A stretch of DNA of 64,000 bases from Hymenobacter tibetensis (GTDB lineage Bacteria; Bacteroidota; Bacteroidia; Cytophagales; Hymenobacteraceae). The notes under the pieces are model-generated. The model had not been told where the DNA came from. It saw only the letters and a list, made by a program, of their open reading frames with translations, and did no database searches. The position numbers and the translations under genes are program-made. The stretch covers positions 385,001 through 449,000 of the forward strand of contig NZ_CP094669.1 of assembly GCF_022827545.1 (NCBI RefSeq), read 5' to 3'. Positions within the stretch are counted from its first letter, which is position 1; the number at the start of each line of letters is the position of its first letter. Shown here in pieces: positions 9,360 through 17,925 of this stretch.

Positions 9360-10271
9360 ATGGATTTTGGCCGTCTTTCCGACCTGCGTTACGTAGATTT
9401 TCGTTTACCCCCCGACCACCCTGATACTGCTGCTGTGCTGGCCCGCGCCGCGGCTGCGCCTGTTGCGCCGCAGGTATTTGTTGGGTGCCCCATCTGGACC
9501 AACAAGGCGTGGCTTGGCTCATACTTTCCGGCCGGTATCCGCGACGCCGACTACCTGCACCACTACGCCCGCCAGTTCAATAGCTTGGAGCTGAACACCA
9601 CGCACTACCGCATTCCGGATGCGCCCACCGTGCGCAAGTGGCGCGATGCTGTGCCTGTAGGGTTCCGGTTCTGCCCCAAACTGCCCCAGGTAATTAGCCA
9701 CGACCGAGCGCTCTACAACGTCGATGACTTGACCATCAGCTTTTGCCGTTCCATCCGGGAGTTAAACGAGCGCCTGGGATGGTGCTTTCTGCAACTGCCG
9801 CCTACTTTCGGGCCCGAGCATCTGAGCCGATTGGAGCGTTACCTGCTCGACTTTCCGGCCGACATACCGCTGGCCGTGGAGCTACGCCATCCGGGCTGGT
9901 ACACCGACAAAGTAGCGTTTGCCGCCGTGGCCGCCATGCTCGAAGCGCTCAACAAAACCCTGGTTATTTCAGATGTAGCCGGCCGCCGCGACGTGCTGGC
10001 CATGCGCTTGACCACGCCTACTGCCTTTATTCGCTTCAATGGCCACGGCCTCATCAACTCCGACTACCAGCGCGCCGATATCTGGGCTACGCGCATTGCG
10101 GAGTGGCTGCAACAGGGGCTGCAAACGGTGTACTTTTTCGTCCACCAGAAAGACATCATGCACACACCCGTCTGGACGCAGCATTTTCTGGAGAAGCTCC
10201 AGGCACTAAGTGGTGTTGCAGTACCAGCCCCGCACATCATTCCGCAGCCAGTGCAGGGTAGCTTATTCTAA
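9360..10271 (+). CDS. DUF72 domain-containing protein
   Basis: This 303-residue cytoplasmic protein has no signal peptide. Family landmarks are VGCPIWTNKAWLGSYFPAG near residue 40, the YARQFNSLELNTTHYRIP segment near residue 75, FCPKLPQVISHDR, AVELRHPGWY and the late RFNGHGL and TVYFFVHQ strands. DUF72 proteins fold as TIM barrels and resemble the E. coli YecE protein; their substrate is not established. The first about 35 residues (DFGRLSDLRYVDFRLPP) are an N-terminal extension compared with the core domain, common in Bacteroidota members. It ends 11 bases from the convergent ECF operon, with no room for a separate terminator. Confidence 0.9.
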   Translation: MDFGRLSDLRYVDFRLPPDHPDTAAVLARAAAAPVAPQVFVGCPIWTNKAWLGSYFPAGIRDADYLHHYARQFNSLELNTTHYRIPDAPTVRKWRDAVPVGFRFCPKLPQVISHDRALYNVDDLTISFCRSIRELNERLGWCFLQLPPTFGPEHLSRLERYLLDFPADIPLAVELRHPGWYTDKVAFAAVAAMLEALNKTLVISDVAGRRDVLAMRLTTPTAFIRFNGHGLINSDYQRADIWATRIAEWLQQGLQTVYFFVHQKDIMHTPVWTQHFLEKLQALSGVAVPAPHIIPQPVQGSLF

Positions 10272-10282
10272 AGCCTGGTGCT

Positions 10283-11020
10283 CTAGCGGCCTAATGCCAA
10301 GCCAATCCGAAGAGTGGAGGTGAAGCCAAAGTCGTCGATTTCGGGGGCGAGCTTGGTGCACACGCCTACGTTGAAATCAACAAAGCCATACTGCCCTAGC
10401 CGTCGCTGTAACCCGTAGAGCATGGCCAAATCGGCGCGGACGAAAGGCTTGCTGAAATCGTAGTAGTAGAACGGCGTTTCGTGGGCCCGCCGGCCAAAGC
10501 CGGTGCCTATAGCCAGCGAGAGGTAATTGGCGGAGAAGTTGCTGGCGCTTTTGCCTTTCCGAATCCGGTCGTTGAGGTTGTAGTAGAACCGGCCAGCGAC
10601 CTGCGAACGAACCGCGAGGCTAGTGCGCGTGGGCGTATCGGTGGCTCTTCTGTAGCGGGTTATGTCGGGGCTCAATTCAGCCATTACCGATATGTCGGGT
10701 TGTAGCTTGCGCTCATAAATCAGGTACAGGCCGTAGCGGGTGTACAGCTTTCCTTCGCTGCCGGTATACGGCAAGGCGAGGTTGTTTAGTCCCAGCTTCC
10801 AGACGCTTTTCTCTTCTATTTGAAGGCGGGCTAGGTTGCTGTACGTACTGCCCAACGACGTAGTAGGGGCGCTGGCTTCGGTAACAGTTTCTTCGCTGTA
10901 GCTGATGCGGGTGGTATCGGGGGCTGTTTGAGCAGCAGCCTGGCCCAGCAGCCCGACCCACAAAAGCGGGAGCACCAAGAGGCGCAGTACAGCCCCACCA
11001 GAAATAGAAATTGGATTCAT
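10283..11020 (-). CDS. predicted outer-membrane protein of the ECF sigma operon
   Basis: This is a 245-residue protein with signal peptide MNPISISGGAVLRLLVLPLL ending at GQAAAQ. The body is rich in alternating aromatic strands (GKLYTRYGLYLIYERKL, QVAGRFYYNLNDRI, PFYYYDFSKPFVRADLAMLY) and ends FTSTLRIGLALGR, consistent with an outer-membrane barrel. I do not recognise a named family. It is the last gene of the four-gene operon that starts with the ECF sigma factor, 16 bases after the preceding gene. Barrel proteins at the end of such operons are often the output or the sensor of envelope stress; this is inference. Confidence 0.7.
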   Translation of the reverse strand: MNPISISGGAVLRLLVLPLLWVGLLGQAAAQTAPDTTRISYSEETVTEASAPTTSLGSTYSNLARLQIEEKSVWKLGLNNLALPYTGSEGKLYTRYGLYLIYERKLQPDISVMAELSPDITRYRRATDTPTRTSLAVRSQVAGRFYYNLNDRIRKGKSASNFSANYLSLAIGTGFGRRAHETPFYYYDFSKPFVRADLAMLYGLQRRLGQYGFVDFNVGVCTKLAPEIDDFGFTSTLRIGLALGR

Positions 11021-11036
11021 AGAGAAGCAGAAGAAC

Positions 11037-11978
11037 TTAGCGCTGAATGAGAAGCGGCTGCGTTTGGAGCTTGATAGGGGCGTAGGACGTGCTGACGCGG
11101 ATAAGCGGCAGCTTGGGAGCGTTGGTGACTTGCAGCGTGTTGCGGCCCGTCAGGGTGCGGTGGGGCGTGTAGCTAGCCGGCACAACCAGCTTGTCTTGGT
11201 TGGTGCTGAAATCATAGTTGAAAAGACCAAGCTGCGGAACGGCAATGGTTACCTCGGTGCGTGTGGCATCAATAAAGGCACTTTTCAGTTCGTCGGAAGG
11301 CTCCAGCACCACGCTGCCGTAGCTGTTGCTGATGGCATAGGTACCGCCCGCGCCCGTTACCTGCACCGCCGATTTATCGGCCCGGCAAATAAACACGCAG
11401 TTCAGGGAAGCACCGGTCAGTTCGGTGTAGCGGACCGTGGCTTCCAGGCTGCCGCCGAGGTCGTGGAGGGTCACCTTCCCGAAGTCCTGCGTCAGGGTCT
11501 GGCGACCAACCAAATCAGCTAGGTCCGTGTGGCCGTAGGCGTTGATTACCTCAAGGGCGTTGTCGGCAGGCATCATCACGATGTATTCGGCCCGTAGGGC
11601 ACTCCGGACGGGAGGAGCCCCAACAGGCAACGCAAAGTAGTTCACCAAATCAATGGTAGCGCCTTTTTTCGTTATCTGATAACGGGCCGCTGGCAGTTCG
11701 CGCTCGGCTATGGCCCGCTCTGGGTGCCGGGCGCTCAACCGCAGCACCACCTGCACGCTGGGCTTGTCCCAGCCCTGCACTTTCAGCGAAGCTTTTTCGG
11801 CGCGGATGCGGACCAGAGTGCCGGGCGGACACGGTAGCGTTTGCTCGATTGTGCGGGTGAGAACCTGCACCTTGCGCTGGGCCTGCACGGTGCTCGGTAG
11901 CCACACGCACACCAGTAGCAGCAGTAGGACTTCGCCCCACCGGCCCGGCTTCCAGATGTATGGTAGGCAGCTACTCAT
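11037..11978 (-). CDS. secreted DUF4097-like beta-helix protein of the ECF sigma operon
   Basis: The 313-residue protein has a signal-type N terminus (VLLLLLVCVWLPSTVQAQ, about residues 17-34). Downstream it shows repeated short beta turns: GTLVRIRAEKASLKVQGWD, AYGHTDLADLVGRQTLTQDF, GGTYAISNSYGSVVLEPSD. This pattern resembles the DUF4097/DUF2807-type beta-helix adhesin-like proteins that commonly follow ECF sigma and anti-sigma genes in Bacteroidota. The start ATG overlaps the stop of the anti-sigma-like gene by 4 bases (ATGA), so translation is probably coupled. Export to the periplasm or outer surface is likely. The exact role is unknown. Confidence 0.7.
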   Translation of the reverse strand: MSSCLPYIWKPGRWGEVLLLLLVCVWLPSTVQAQRKVQVLTRTIEQTLPCPPGTLVRIRAEKASLKVQGWDKPSVQVVLRLSARHPERAIAERELPAARYQITKKGATIDLVNYFALPVGAPPVRSALRAEYIVMMPADNALEVINAYGHTDLADLVGRQTLTQDFGKVTLHDLGGSLEATVRYTELTGASLNCVFICRADKSAVQVTGAGGTYAISNSYGSVVLEPSDELKSAFIDATRTEVTIAVPQLGLFNYDFSTNQDKLVVPASYTPHRTLTGRNTLQVTNAPKLPLIRVSTSYAPIKLQTQPLLIQR

Positions 11979-12658
11979 GAGATAAGCAATTCAACAAGCT
12001 CCCGCGTAACGGCCGCTTTCAGGGTGGTAACCCGCACTTGGTTGCGCACCAGTTCCGGGGTGGTGCCGAAGCGCTTAACGGCCTGTTGGAGGCGTAGTTC
12101 TTCGCTCTCCAACTCGGTGAGCTGGGTGCGCAACTCTCGGAACTCGCCGGACTGGCACACGGTAGGCAGAGAAGTGCAGTGCGCATCAATAAAGGCCACG
12201 CCTTCCTCAGCCAGCGGGTCGGTGGCAGCTGGAGCGGGTAGGGCAGGCGCAGGACCTTCCACGGTTTCTTCGGTGTAGGTGATGGTTTCGTGGGGTATGG
12301 AAGTATCGGCGCTGCTGGGGCGCTGCCACCAAGCTAGCACCAGCACCAGAATGGCGGCGGCTATGCTAGCCACCAGGCGCAGTTGCTTGGCCGGCCACAT
12401 CGGCCGGACCACACGAGGGGCAGTTGGGGCGGCTTCTTCCTGAAGCTGGTCGAGGCGGCCGGCAATGGCGGCCCACACGGCGTCATCGGGCGTATGAACG
12501 GGTAGTTGGGGAAGGGTACGGTGTATGGCTTCCTCGGCCCCCAGCTGGGCTTCAATGCGCGGCCAGGTGGAAGGGGCGGGTTCGTGAACGGGCAATTCAT
12601 TCAGCGCCCGCCGCAGGTTCTGGTACCCTTCTTCGGGCAAGTCGGGGGTCTGGTTCAT
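11975..12658 (-). CDS. putative membrane-anchored anti-sigma factor
   Basis: This 227-residue protein has one membrane helix (VASIAAAILVLVLAWW, about residues 93-108), giving a cytoplasmic N-terminal and a periplasmic C-terminal half. The cytoplasmic part holds two copies of a motif, LPVHEPAPSTWPRIEAQL and LPVHTPDDAVWAAIAGRL, about 30 residues apart. The periplasmic part ends in a predicted coiled-coil (QLTELESEELRLQQAVKRF). Its ATG overlaps the ECF sigma stop by 4 bases. I do not see a classical zinc-binding anti-sigma (HxxxCxxC) motif, so the call rests on operon position and topology. It resembles the single-TM regulators that sit beside ECF sigma genes in Bacteroidota. Confidence 0.7.
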   Translation of the reverse strand: MNQTPDLPEEGYQNLRRALNELPVHEPAPSTWPRIEAQLGAEEAIHRTLPQLPVHTPDDAVWAAIAGRLDQLQEEAAPTAPRVVRPMWPAKQLRLVASIAAAILVLVLAWWQRPSSADTSIPHETITYTEETVEGPAPALPAPAATDPLAEEGVAFIDAHCTSLPTVCQSGEFRELRTQLTELESEELRLQQAVKRFGTTPELVRNQVRVTTLKAAVTRELVELLIS

Positions 12659-13197
12659 AGATACAAATGGTGAAGTTTGAGTTGAAGCAGCCGCTTGGCA
12701 TGAAAAAGCTGCGACTTGCTGGTGCCTTCCGAAATGCCCAGCATCTCGGCCACTTCGCGGTGCAGGTAGCCTTCTACCTCAATCAGGCAGAATACGGCGC
12801 GGTAGCCGGCGGGTAGCTCGCCAATGGCTTTTTCCAGGGCTTCGCCAGTGAGTTGGTCGTGCCAGGCTACCACGGGCTCGGGGTGACGCTCGGGGTCGTA
12901 CACTTCCATACGCTGCTCGCGCCGGAGCGTGGCCAACGCCCGCCGTACCACAATGGTTTTGATCCAAGCACCCAGCGTGGATTGCTGCCGGAAGCTGGCC
13001 AGCTGCCGAAATACATCCACGAAAGCTTCTTGCAAGGCATCCTGCGCTAAGTCATGGTCGTTGCCGACGATGCGTAGCGCACAGGAAAACATGGCCGTCT
13101 TGTAGCGCTGATACAGCCGGTACTGCGCCTGGCGGTCCTGCGCAAGGCAGCCAGTGAGTAGCAGTTGTTCTTCAGACGTGTCGGACGGGGGAAGCAA
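12655..13197 (-). CDS. RNA polymerase sigma-70 factor, ECF subfamily
   Basis: The sigma-2 region is seen in CALRIVGNDHDLAQDALQEA and FVDVFRQLASF, and the sigma-4 helix-turn-helix in LHREVAEMLGISEGTSKSQL. No ATG exists near the N terminus. TTG at 13197 gives a 180-residue protein beginning LPPSDTSEEQLLLTGC, typical for ECF factors; another TTG at 13281 would add 28 residues that do not look like sigma sequence. It leads a four-gene operon with 4-base ATGA overlaps into the anti-sigma-like gene. Such pairs transmit an envelope signal to transcription. An inverted repeat at 13307-13325 lies just upstream. Confidence 0.88.
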   Translation of the reverse strand: MLPPSDTSEEQLLLTGCLAQDRQAQYRLYQRYKTAMFSCALRIVGNDHDLAQDALQEAFVDVFRQLASFRQQSTLGAWIKTIVVRRALATLRREQRMEVYDPERHPEPVVAWHDQLTGEALEKAIGELPAGYRAVFCLIEVEGYLHREVAEMLGISEGTSKSQLFHAKRLLQLKLHHLYL

Positions 13198-13306
13198 AGT
13201 GACGGAACGCTTGTTTGCTGTAAAGGGAATCGGGAATCGCCAAAGGTTGGCAGAAGCTTGAAAAAAGGTGGGCAAGCGCAACGCCTACTTTTTCCGTATG
13301 CAAGTA

Positions 13307-13325
13307 CGGGGCCACACTGGCCCCG
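13307..13325. repeat. perfect 8-bp inverted repeat between the divergent sigma operon and metalloprotease gene
   Basis: Cggggcca (13307-13314) and tggccccg (13318-13325) are separated by cac. There is no T-tract on either side, so it is more likely an operator or mRNA leader hairpin than a terminator. Confidence 0.45.
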
Positions 13326-13398
13326 CCCGTGGCCTAGCGGTAGTGTCGGGCTACTTGGTAAATCTCGTATCTTGAGCGAGTCTCTTTAGCGTTACTTT

Positions 13399-15507
13399 AT
13401 GCTTGTTCGTTTATTGGTTTACTCTTGCGTTTGGTTGCTTTTGAAAAGCACGGCGCAAGCGCAAAGTCCAGCTGCCGCGCCCGAAACCCACTGCTTGCTG
13501 CTCGCCCTCGATCCTGCCCAACGTGCTGCGCAGGCTACTTTGGTAGTAGAAGGGGAGGTAACCACCAGTCGCAGTTTTTGGGACACCGAACACCACCGCA
13601 TCTACACCGCTCACCAGTTCCGTGTGTTCAGCTCTCTGAAAGGCACCGCTCCCGCCGAGCTAACCGTGCTTACCGAAGGGGGTACCGTGGACCTAACTCG
13701 GCAGGAGCTAACCAATACGCTGGTTTTGCAGCCAGGCCAGCAAGGAGTGTTGTTCTTGACGCGGGCTGCCTTCCCGGGCACCGAAAGTGCCGGAGCCGCC
13801 TGGACGGCCTATGGCAGCCAACAAGGCTTTATTGGCTACGACTTAGAGGAAGGAACCGCTACCGAGCCTTTCCGGGAGTACGGGTTGGTCACGAATGCTT
13901 TCTACAAGACGCTAACAGCCACCACGGGGCAGGCACGCCAGGTGGTGCAGCCCAATCCGGTGCTGGCGGCCGCAGTGGCGCAGCAGTTGAATCCGCCTGC
14001 TTTGTCTCGGGTGCAGGCGCCCATTATCAGTGGCCTGAGCCCAACCACCCTGCCGGCTGGCACGGGGGCCGTGCTTACCATCACGGGTAGTGGCTTTGGC
14101 GCCACGCGCGGCAGCGGATTTGTGCAGTTTCGCAATGCCGACAACGGCGGTGGCTCGTTTGTTAAGCCTCGCGCCACCGATTACGTGAGCTGGACCGACA
14201 CCCGCATTCAGGTGCGGGTGCCTTCGGTGAGTGAAACCAGTGGCGGTGCCCGCAGCCCCGCAGGCAGCGGCACCGTGCGCGTCACCAGTGCCGACCGGCT
14301 TTTTGCCACCAGCGCCATGAGTATCTTGGTGCCGTATGGTATCAGCAATGTGCTGCCTGCCAATGACAGCAGCCAAGTGGTGCGGCCCAGCCTAAACAAC
14401 CAGAACAACCGGGGCGGGTATGGGCTACGGTTTGAAGCTAGCTTTGCTTCCAACGCGCCCGCCGCTACGGCTTTCCGGCGGGCATTGACTACGTGGCGCT
14501 GCCAAAGCGGAGTGAACTGGGATATAGAGCCCACACCCCGCACGGCCCGCGGCACCGAACAAGACGGCGAGAACAGCATCGGATTCGACCAAGGCACTGA
14601 ACTGCCCGTTAATGTGCTCGGCCGGACCACCAGTTATTACCAAGGCTGTTTCCAACCCAATGGCACCATCTCCTTTGCGGTGCAGGAAATTGATATGCAG
14701 TTTGACGCCGAAATCAATTGGCAGTTTGGCCCTTCGGCGGCAATTTTGTCCCAGTTTGATTTCGAGACGGTGGCCGTGCACGAACTAGGCCACGCCCAAC
14801 AGCTGGCCCACGTAATTCTGCCCCGGGCCGTGATGCACTACGCCGTGGCCCGCGGCCAAACCAGCCGGGCCATTAGCCCCGACGATATAACGGGCGCACG
14901 CCTGGTATTGAGGAGCCGCAGCTTTGTGCTGCCAGCGTGTGGTCCCCGGCCTATGCTGCCTGCTCCACTCACCACCCTTAGCGCCACCACCGGCACCACC
15001 GGCGTTGGCCTGACTTGGACAACTCAGGACGAGTGTTTCCTGCAAGAATTTGTGGTCGAGCGGTCGGTGGGGTTTGATACCACGGCCTGGCAAACGCTGG
15101 CCACCGTCCCGCGGGCGGGCAATGCGTACGTCTACCTCGATGCCCAACCTCAAAACGGCCTGCGCTACTACCGGTTGCGCCTGCGCCGCCCCAACGGCAC
15201 CTTCGATACGGCCGCGCCCTTGGCCGTTTACGGCGATGCTGCCACTGCCGGAGAGCCCCAGGTATTCCCCAATCCAGTAGGCACGAGTGGGTTCCGCCTT
15301 CAATACCCTGCCACAACCAGTGGGCGTCTGTCGGTTGTTATCGTTGATGCCATTGGGCGGCAGCATGGCTTGTATGCGCTTGACTATCAGCCCGGGCTCA
15401 ATCTCCTGCCGGTACCCTCCGCTACGCTGCGCCCTGGCTGGTACGTGCTCCGCCTACGCTCTTCCGAAGGCGAACTGCGCAACGTACCCTTCCTGCGGCT
15501 GCAATAA
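13399..15507 (+). CDS. secreted zinc metalloprotease (metzincin) with IPT/TIG domain and T9SS sorting domain
   Basis: This is a 702-residue protein with signal peptide MLVRLLVYSCVWLLLKSTAQ ending AQA. An N-terminal module of about 160 residues carries VVEGEVTTSRSFWD. An IPT/TIG domain follows near residue 205 (ISGLSPTTLPAGTGAVL). The catalytic domain holds HELGHAQQLAH at residues 461-471, the metzincin zinc site HExxHxxGxxH-like pattern with His461, His465 and His471 and Glu462 as catalytic base. The usual Gly after the second His is replaced (HAQQLAH). A fibronectin-like segment precedes a C-terminal T9SS domain beginning VFPNPVGTSGFRL and ending PFLRLQ. It should be exported and attached to or released from the surface. 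Divergent from the ECF operon. Confidence 0.85.
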   Translation: MLVRLLVYSCVWLLLKSTAQAQSPAAAPETHCLLLALDPAQRAAQATLVVEGEVTTSRSFWDTEHHRIYTAHQFRVFSSLKGTAPAELTVLTEGGTVDLTRQELTNTLVLQPGQQGVLFLTRAAFPGTESAGAAWTAYGSQQGFIGYDLEEGTATEPFREYGLVTNAFYKTLTATTGQARQVVQPNPVLAAAVAQQLNPPALSRVQAPIISGLSPTTLPAGTGAVLTITGSGFGATRGSGFVQFRNADNGGGSFVKPRATDYVSWTDTRIQVRVPSVSETSGGARSPAGSGTVRVTSADRLFATSAMSILVPYGISNVLPANDSSQVVRPSLNNQNNRGGYGLRFEASFASNAPAATAFRRALTTWRCQSGVNWDIEPTPRTARGTEQDGENSIGFDQGTELPVNVLGRTTSYYQGCFQPNGTISFAVQEIDMQFDAEINWQFGPSAAILSQFDFETVAVHELGHAQQLAHVILPRAVMHYAVARGQTSRAISPDDITGARLVLRSRSFVLPACGPRPMLPAPLTTLSATTGTTGVGLTWTTQDECFLQEFVVERSVGFDTTAWQTLATVPRAGNAYVYLDAQPQNGLRYYRLRLRRPNGTFDTAAPLAVYGDAATAGEPQVFPNPVGTSGFRLQYPATTSGRLSVVIVDAIGRQHGLYALDYQPGLNLLPVPSATLRPGWYVLRLRSSEGELRNVPFLRLQ

Positions 15508-15551
15508 CAACCAGGGTTTGGGTGCCCCAGCCCATTGCCAAACCGCGGACC

Positions 15552-16166
15552 TTACCTGATTGGTACGGCCAAGGCCACTGCGTTTGGCCCGACCTGCAAG
15601 TAGCTGAGCAACGGGTAGAGCGCCCGGTTGCCGTGCTTATGATGAGCCACGAACATGAGGCCGTCGAAGGCTAGCAGGAAGCCGCCTTGCAGGAGCAGCG
15701 AGCGGCCAAAGCCGGTGAGGCGGTCTTGCTGGCGCTGGGTGGTGCGGCTGTTGGCGCGTTCTTTCAGGTAGAAGCCCGTAGCCACGTACGCCACGTCCAG
15801 GCCGGTGTTGAGGAGGTATAGGTTTTCCGTACGTAACTGCGCCTTCACCACGGCCGGCCGGTCGGTGGGTGGAGCGGCGGTGTGGCGGGTTGTCAGCAAT
15901 GCCGTACCAGCCAGCGCCAGATTCACCACACCCCACCCAACATTCATTTGGTGGAAGTACTTCTCGGGGCCTTCAGTAACAAAAGCCCTCGCCCCACTCA
16001 CGCCCACATTACCAACCGCCCACGCACCCAGCACCCGCAACCCGCGCTGGTCGAGGACAGTGCGCTGGGTGGTGTAATCCATCAGGGAGGAAGGGTCTTG
16101 TTGAGCTACTGCCGGTAAGGCCAGCCCCCAAACTGAAACCAGAAACAAGCGTAGCGGAAGGCGCAT
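15552..16166 (-). CDS. hypothetical membrane protein with signal peptide
   Basis: From the ATG at 16166 the protein is 204 residues and starts with signal peptide MRLPLRLFLVSVWGLALPAV ending AQ; the frame continues 20 codons upstream without signal features. Several moderately hydrophobic segments follow: VGWGVVNLALAGTALL, LNTGLDVAYVATGFYL, GRSLLLQGGFLLAFDGLMF and QVGPNAVALAVPI. A charged RTTQRQQDRLTGFGR loop separates the second and third. This looks like a Bacteroidota-specific integral membrane protein; I cannot name a function. It is convergent with the metalloprotease gene and follows the KAS III gene by 90 bases on the same strand. Confidence 0.65.
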   Translation of the reverse strand: MRLPLRLFLVSVWGLALPAVAQQDPSSLMDYTTQRTVLDQRGLRVLGAWAVGNVGVSGARAFVTEGPEKYFHQMNVGWGVVNLALAGTALLTTRHTAAPPTDRPAVVKAQLRTENLYLLNTGLDVAYVATGFYLKERANSRTTQRQQDRLTGFGRSLLLQGGFLLAFDGLMFVAHHKHGNRALYPLLSYLQVGPNAVALAVPIR

Positions 16167-16256
16167 AGCAGCAAACAACAAAGAACAGCAGACAAAGCCT
16201 GTAGCCGGGGTGTTTGTTTGCGGCACTACGCCTTAGCTACACTAGCAGTGCCAGCT

Positions 16257-17201
16257 CTAGCGTTCCAACAACATGGCGCCGTACGAGTAGCCACCCCCAA
16301 ACACCGTAATTATCACCCGGTCGCCCTCCCGGAGCTGGTTCCACGTGTCGCCGAGGCCGATGGCGGCACCGGCACAGCCCGTGTTGCCAAGCTGCTCGAT
16401 ATTGGATACTGCCCGCTCAATGGGCATGTCTAGCTGCTTGAGCACGTTCTTGGTGATGCGCAGATTGGCTTGGTGCGGAATCAGGAACGTTACGTCCTCT
16501 ACGTTGAGGCCCTGGCGTACCAGTAGCTGCTCGGTCACGCGGGCCATGTAGGTGCAGGCGTGCGTGAAAACGTCGCGGCCGTGGGGCATCACAATCCCTT
16601 TCTCTACGGGTTTCAGGGTCACGGCCTCGTCTGCTTTGCCCACCACGGCCGCCCCGCCGGTCACCACTTCCGTCACGCGCAGGTCGGTGGGGGCAAGGCG
16701 CTCTTTGCTGATCAGCAATGCCGAGGCTCCGTCGCCCCACAGGTGGCCGGCCATCGTATCCGTTTCGTTGTTGTAAGCCGTGTTGTGCTCACTCACTACC
16801 ACCACCGCGCGCGACGCTTTGCCTAGCGCGAAGTAACCCTCTACTATTTCAATGGCATTCAGCAACGAAGAGCAGGCCGAGGAAATACTAACCACCGGAA
16901 TTTCGTTGATACCCAAGTCGCGCTGTACAGCATGTGCCAGCGTGTAGATGGTGTCGTGGGGAGTGTACGTGGCCCCCACAATCAGGTCGATGCCGGCCGC
17001 GAAGTCGGGGGCTTGTGCGAGAACCCGGCGAGTGGCCTCAATGGCCATGGTGTTGGTGTTTTCGCCGGGGCCTGCTTTGCGCCGCTCCCGAATACCGGTG
17101 CGCTCAATTATCCACTCGGAGGCAAGGCCGTTGAGGCGAGTAAAGTGCTCGTTGGTGACTACGAAGTCGGGCAGATAGGCTGCCACCTGATGAATATACA
17201 C
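16257..17201 (-). CDS. 3-oxoacyl-ACP synthase III family protein (FabH-like)
   Basis: Starting at GTG 17201 the protein is 314 residues, and its catalytic triad falls at Cys110 (SISSACSSL), His243 (IPHQANLRI) and Asn273 (LGNTGCAG), almost the same numbering as E. coli FabH (Cys112, His244, Asn274). An upstream TTG at 17240 would add 13 residues absent from the family. SEWIIERTGIRERR is another family signature. The enzyme condenses an acyl-CoA primer with malonyl-ACP. There are no plsX or acpP neighbours, so it may be a secondary KAS III for a special fatty acid or product rather than the housekeeping FabH. The reaction class is firm, the pathway is not. Confidence 0.9.
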   Translation of the reverse strand: MYIHQVAAYLPDFVVTNEHFTRLNGLASEWIIERTGIRERRKAGPGENTNTMAIEATRRVLAQAPDFAAGIDLIVGATYTPHDTIYTLAHAVQRDLGINEIPVVSISSACSSLLNAIEIVEGYFALGKASRAVVVVSEHNTAYNNETDTMAGHLWGDGASALLISKERLAPTDLRVTEVVTGGAAVVGKADEAVTLKPVEKGIVMPHGRDVFTHACTYMARVTEQLLVRQGLNVEDVTFLIPHQANLRITKNVLKQLDMPIERAVSNIEQLGNTGCAGAAIGLGDTWNQLREGDRVIITVFGGGYSYGAMLLER

Positions 17202-17361
17202 GGAATGAAACGGTCGGGAGTGGGGCAAAAACAGCCACAATGTACGAGACTCTATCCGGACGGTAGGTCTTGATTCACGAAGTAGCCCGTACTTTGCGAG
17301 GCGTTTTTGCGTTCAAACGCCGAAAAAAGAAGGGTTGTTCACCTTCTTCAGTTACAAGATT

Positions 17362-17925
17362 ATGATGTTTCCCTTTCCTGTATTCCAGCGGCAGTTGCTG
17401 CTGTTTGCACTGTTGGCAGTGGGCACGGCTAGCACCGCCTCCGCCCAAAAGTACCGTACGGCCGCCGGCTTGCGTTTCAGCTCCGGCCTCTACGGCCTTA
17501 CCGTGCAACAAAAGGTCTTGCCCAAGACCACACTTGAAGGTCTCTTGCTTGCTGGCTCACGGGAGGTAACGGCCACGGTGTTGGCCGAGCAACACTTCGG
17601 GTTGTTGGGGCCGAGCCTCAACTACTACTTCGGTGGCGGTGCGCACGTAGGCAACCACAAGGATAACGGCGCGTTCGGCGGCATCGATGCCATTGCCGGG
17701 ATTGAGTACAAGATTGCGCTTACCCGTTTTGTGGTTTCTGCCGACTTTAAGCCGACAATTGAGTTCAATGCCGAGGACTGGGCCCGTTTTGCCACGGGTA
17801 TCTCGGTGCGCTACATCCTGATAAAAGAAAAAAAGACCGGCCTGCTCGACAGCTTGTTCAACGGCGACAAGAGCGACAACAAGCGGAAGAGAAACCCGGA
17901 AAAACGGCGCGGATTATTTGACTAA
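17362..17925 (+). CDS. small secreted beta-barrel protein
   Basis: The ATG at 17362 (or the adjacent one at 17365) gives 187 residues, beginning with signal peptide FPVFQRQLLLFALLAVGTAS and ending ASAQ. The frame is open to a TTG at 17335, which is not favoured. The body has barrel-like strands: TAAGLRFSSGLYGLTVQQ, LGPSLNYYFGGGAHVG, GIDAIAGIEYKIALTRF and ATGISVRYILI. The tail is highly basic (KRKRNPEKRRG). No named family recognised; probably an outer-membrane protein. A weak hairpin (ctaaaga...tctttag, 17922-17948) overlaps the stop codon and may terminate transcription, but without a T-tract. Confidence 0.7.
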   Translation: MMFPFPVFQRQLLLFALLAVGTASTASAQKYRTAAGLRFSSGLYGLTVQQKVLPKTTLEGLLLAGSREVTATVLAEQHFGLLGPSLNYYFGGGAHVGNHKDNGAFGGIDAIAGIEYKIALTRFVVSADFKPTIEFNAEDWARFATGISVRYILIKEKKTGLLDSLFNGDKSDNKRKRNPEKRRGLFD

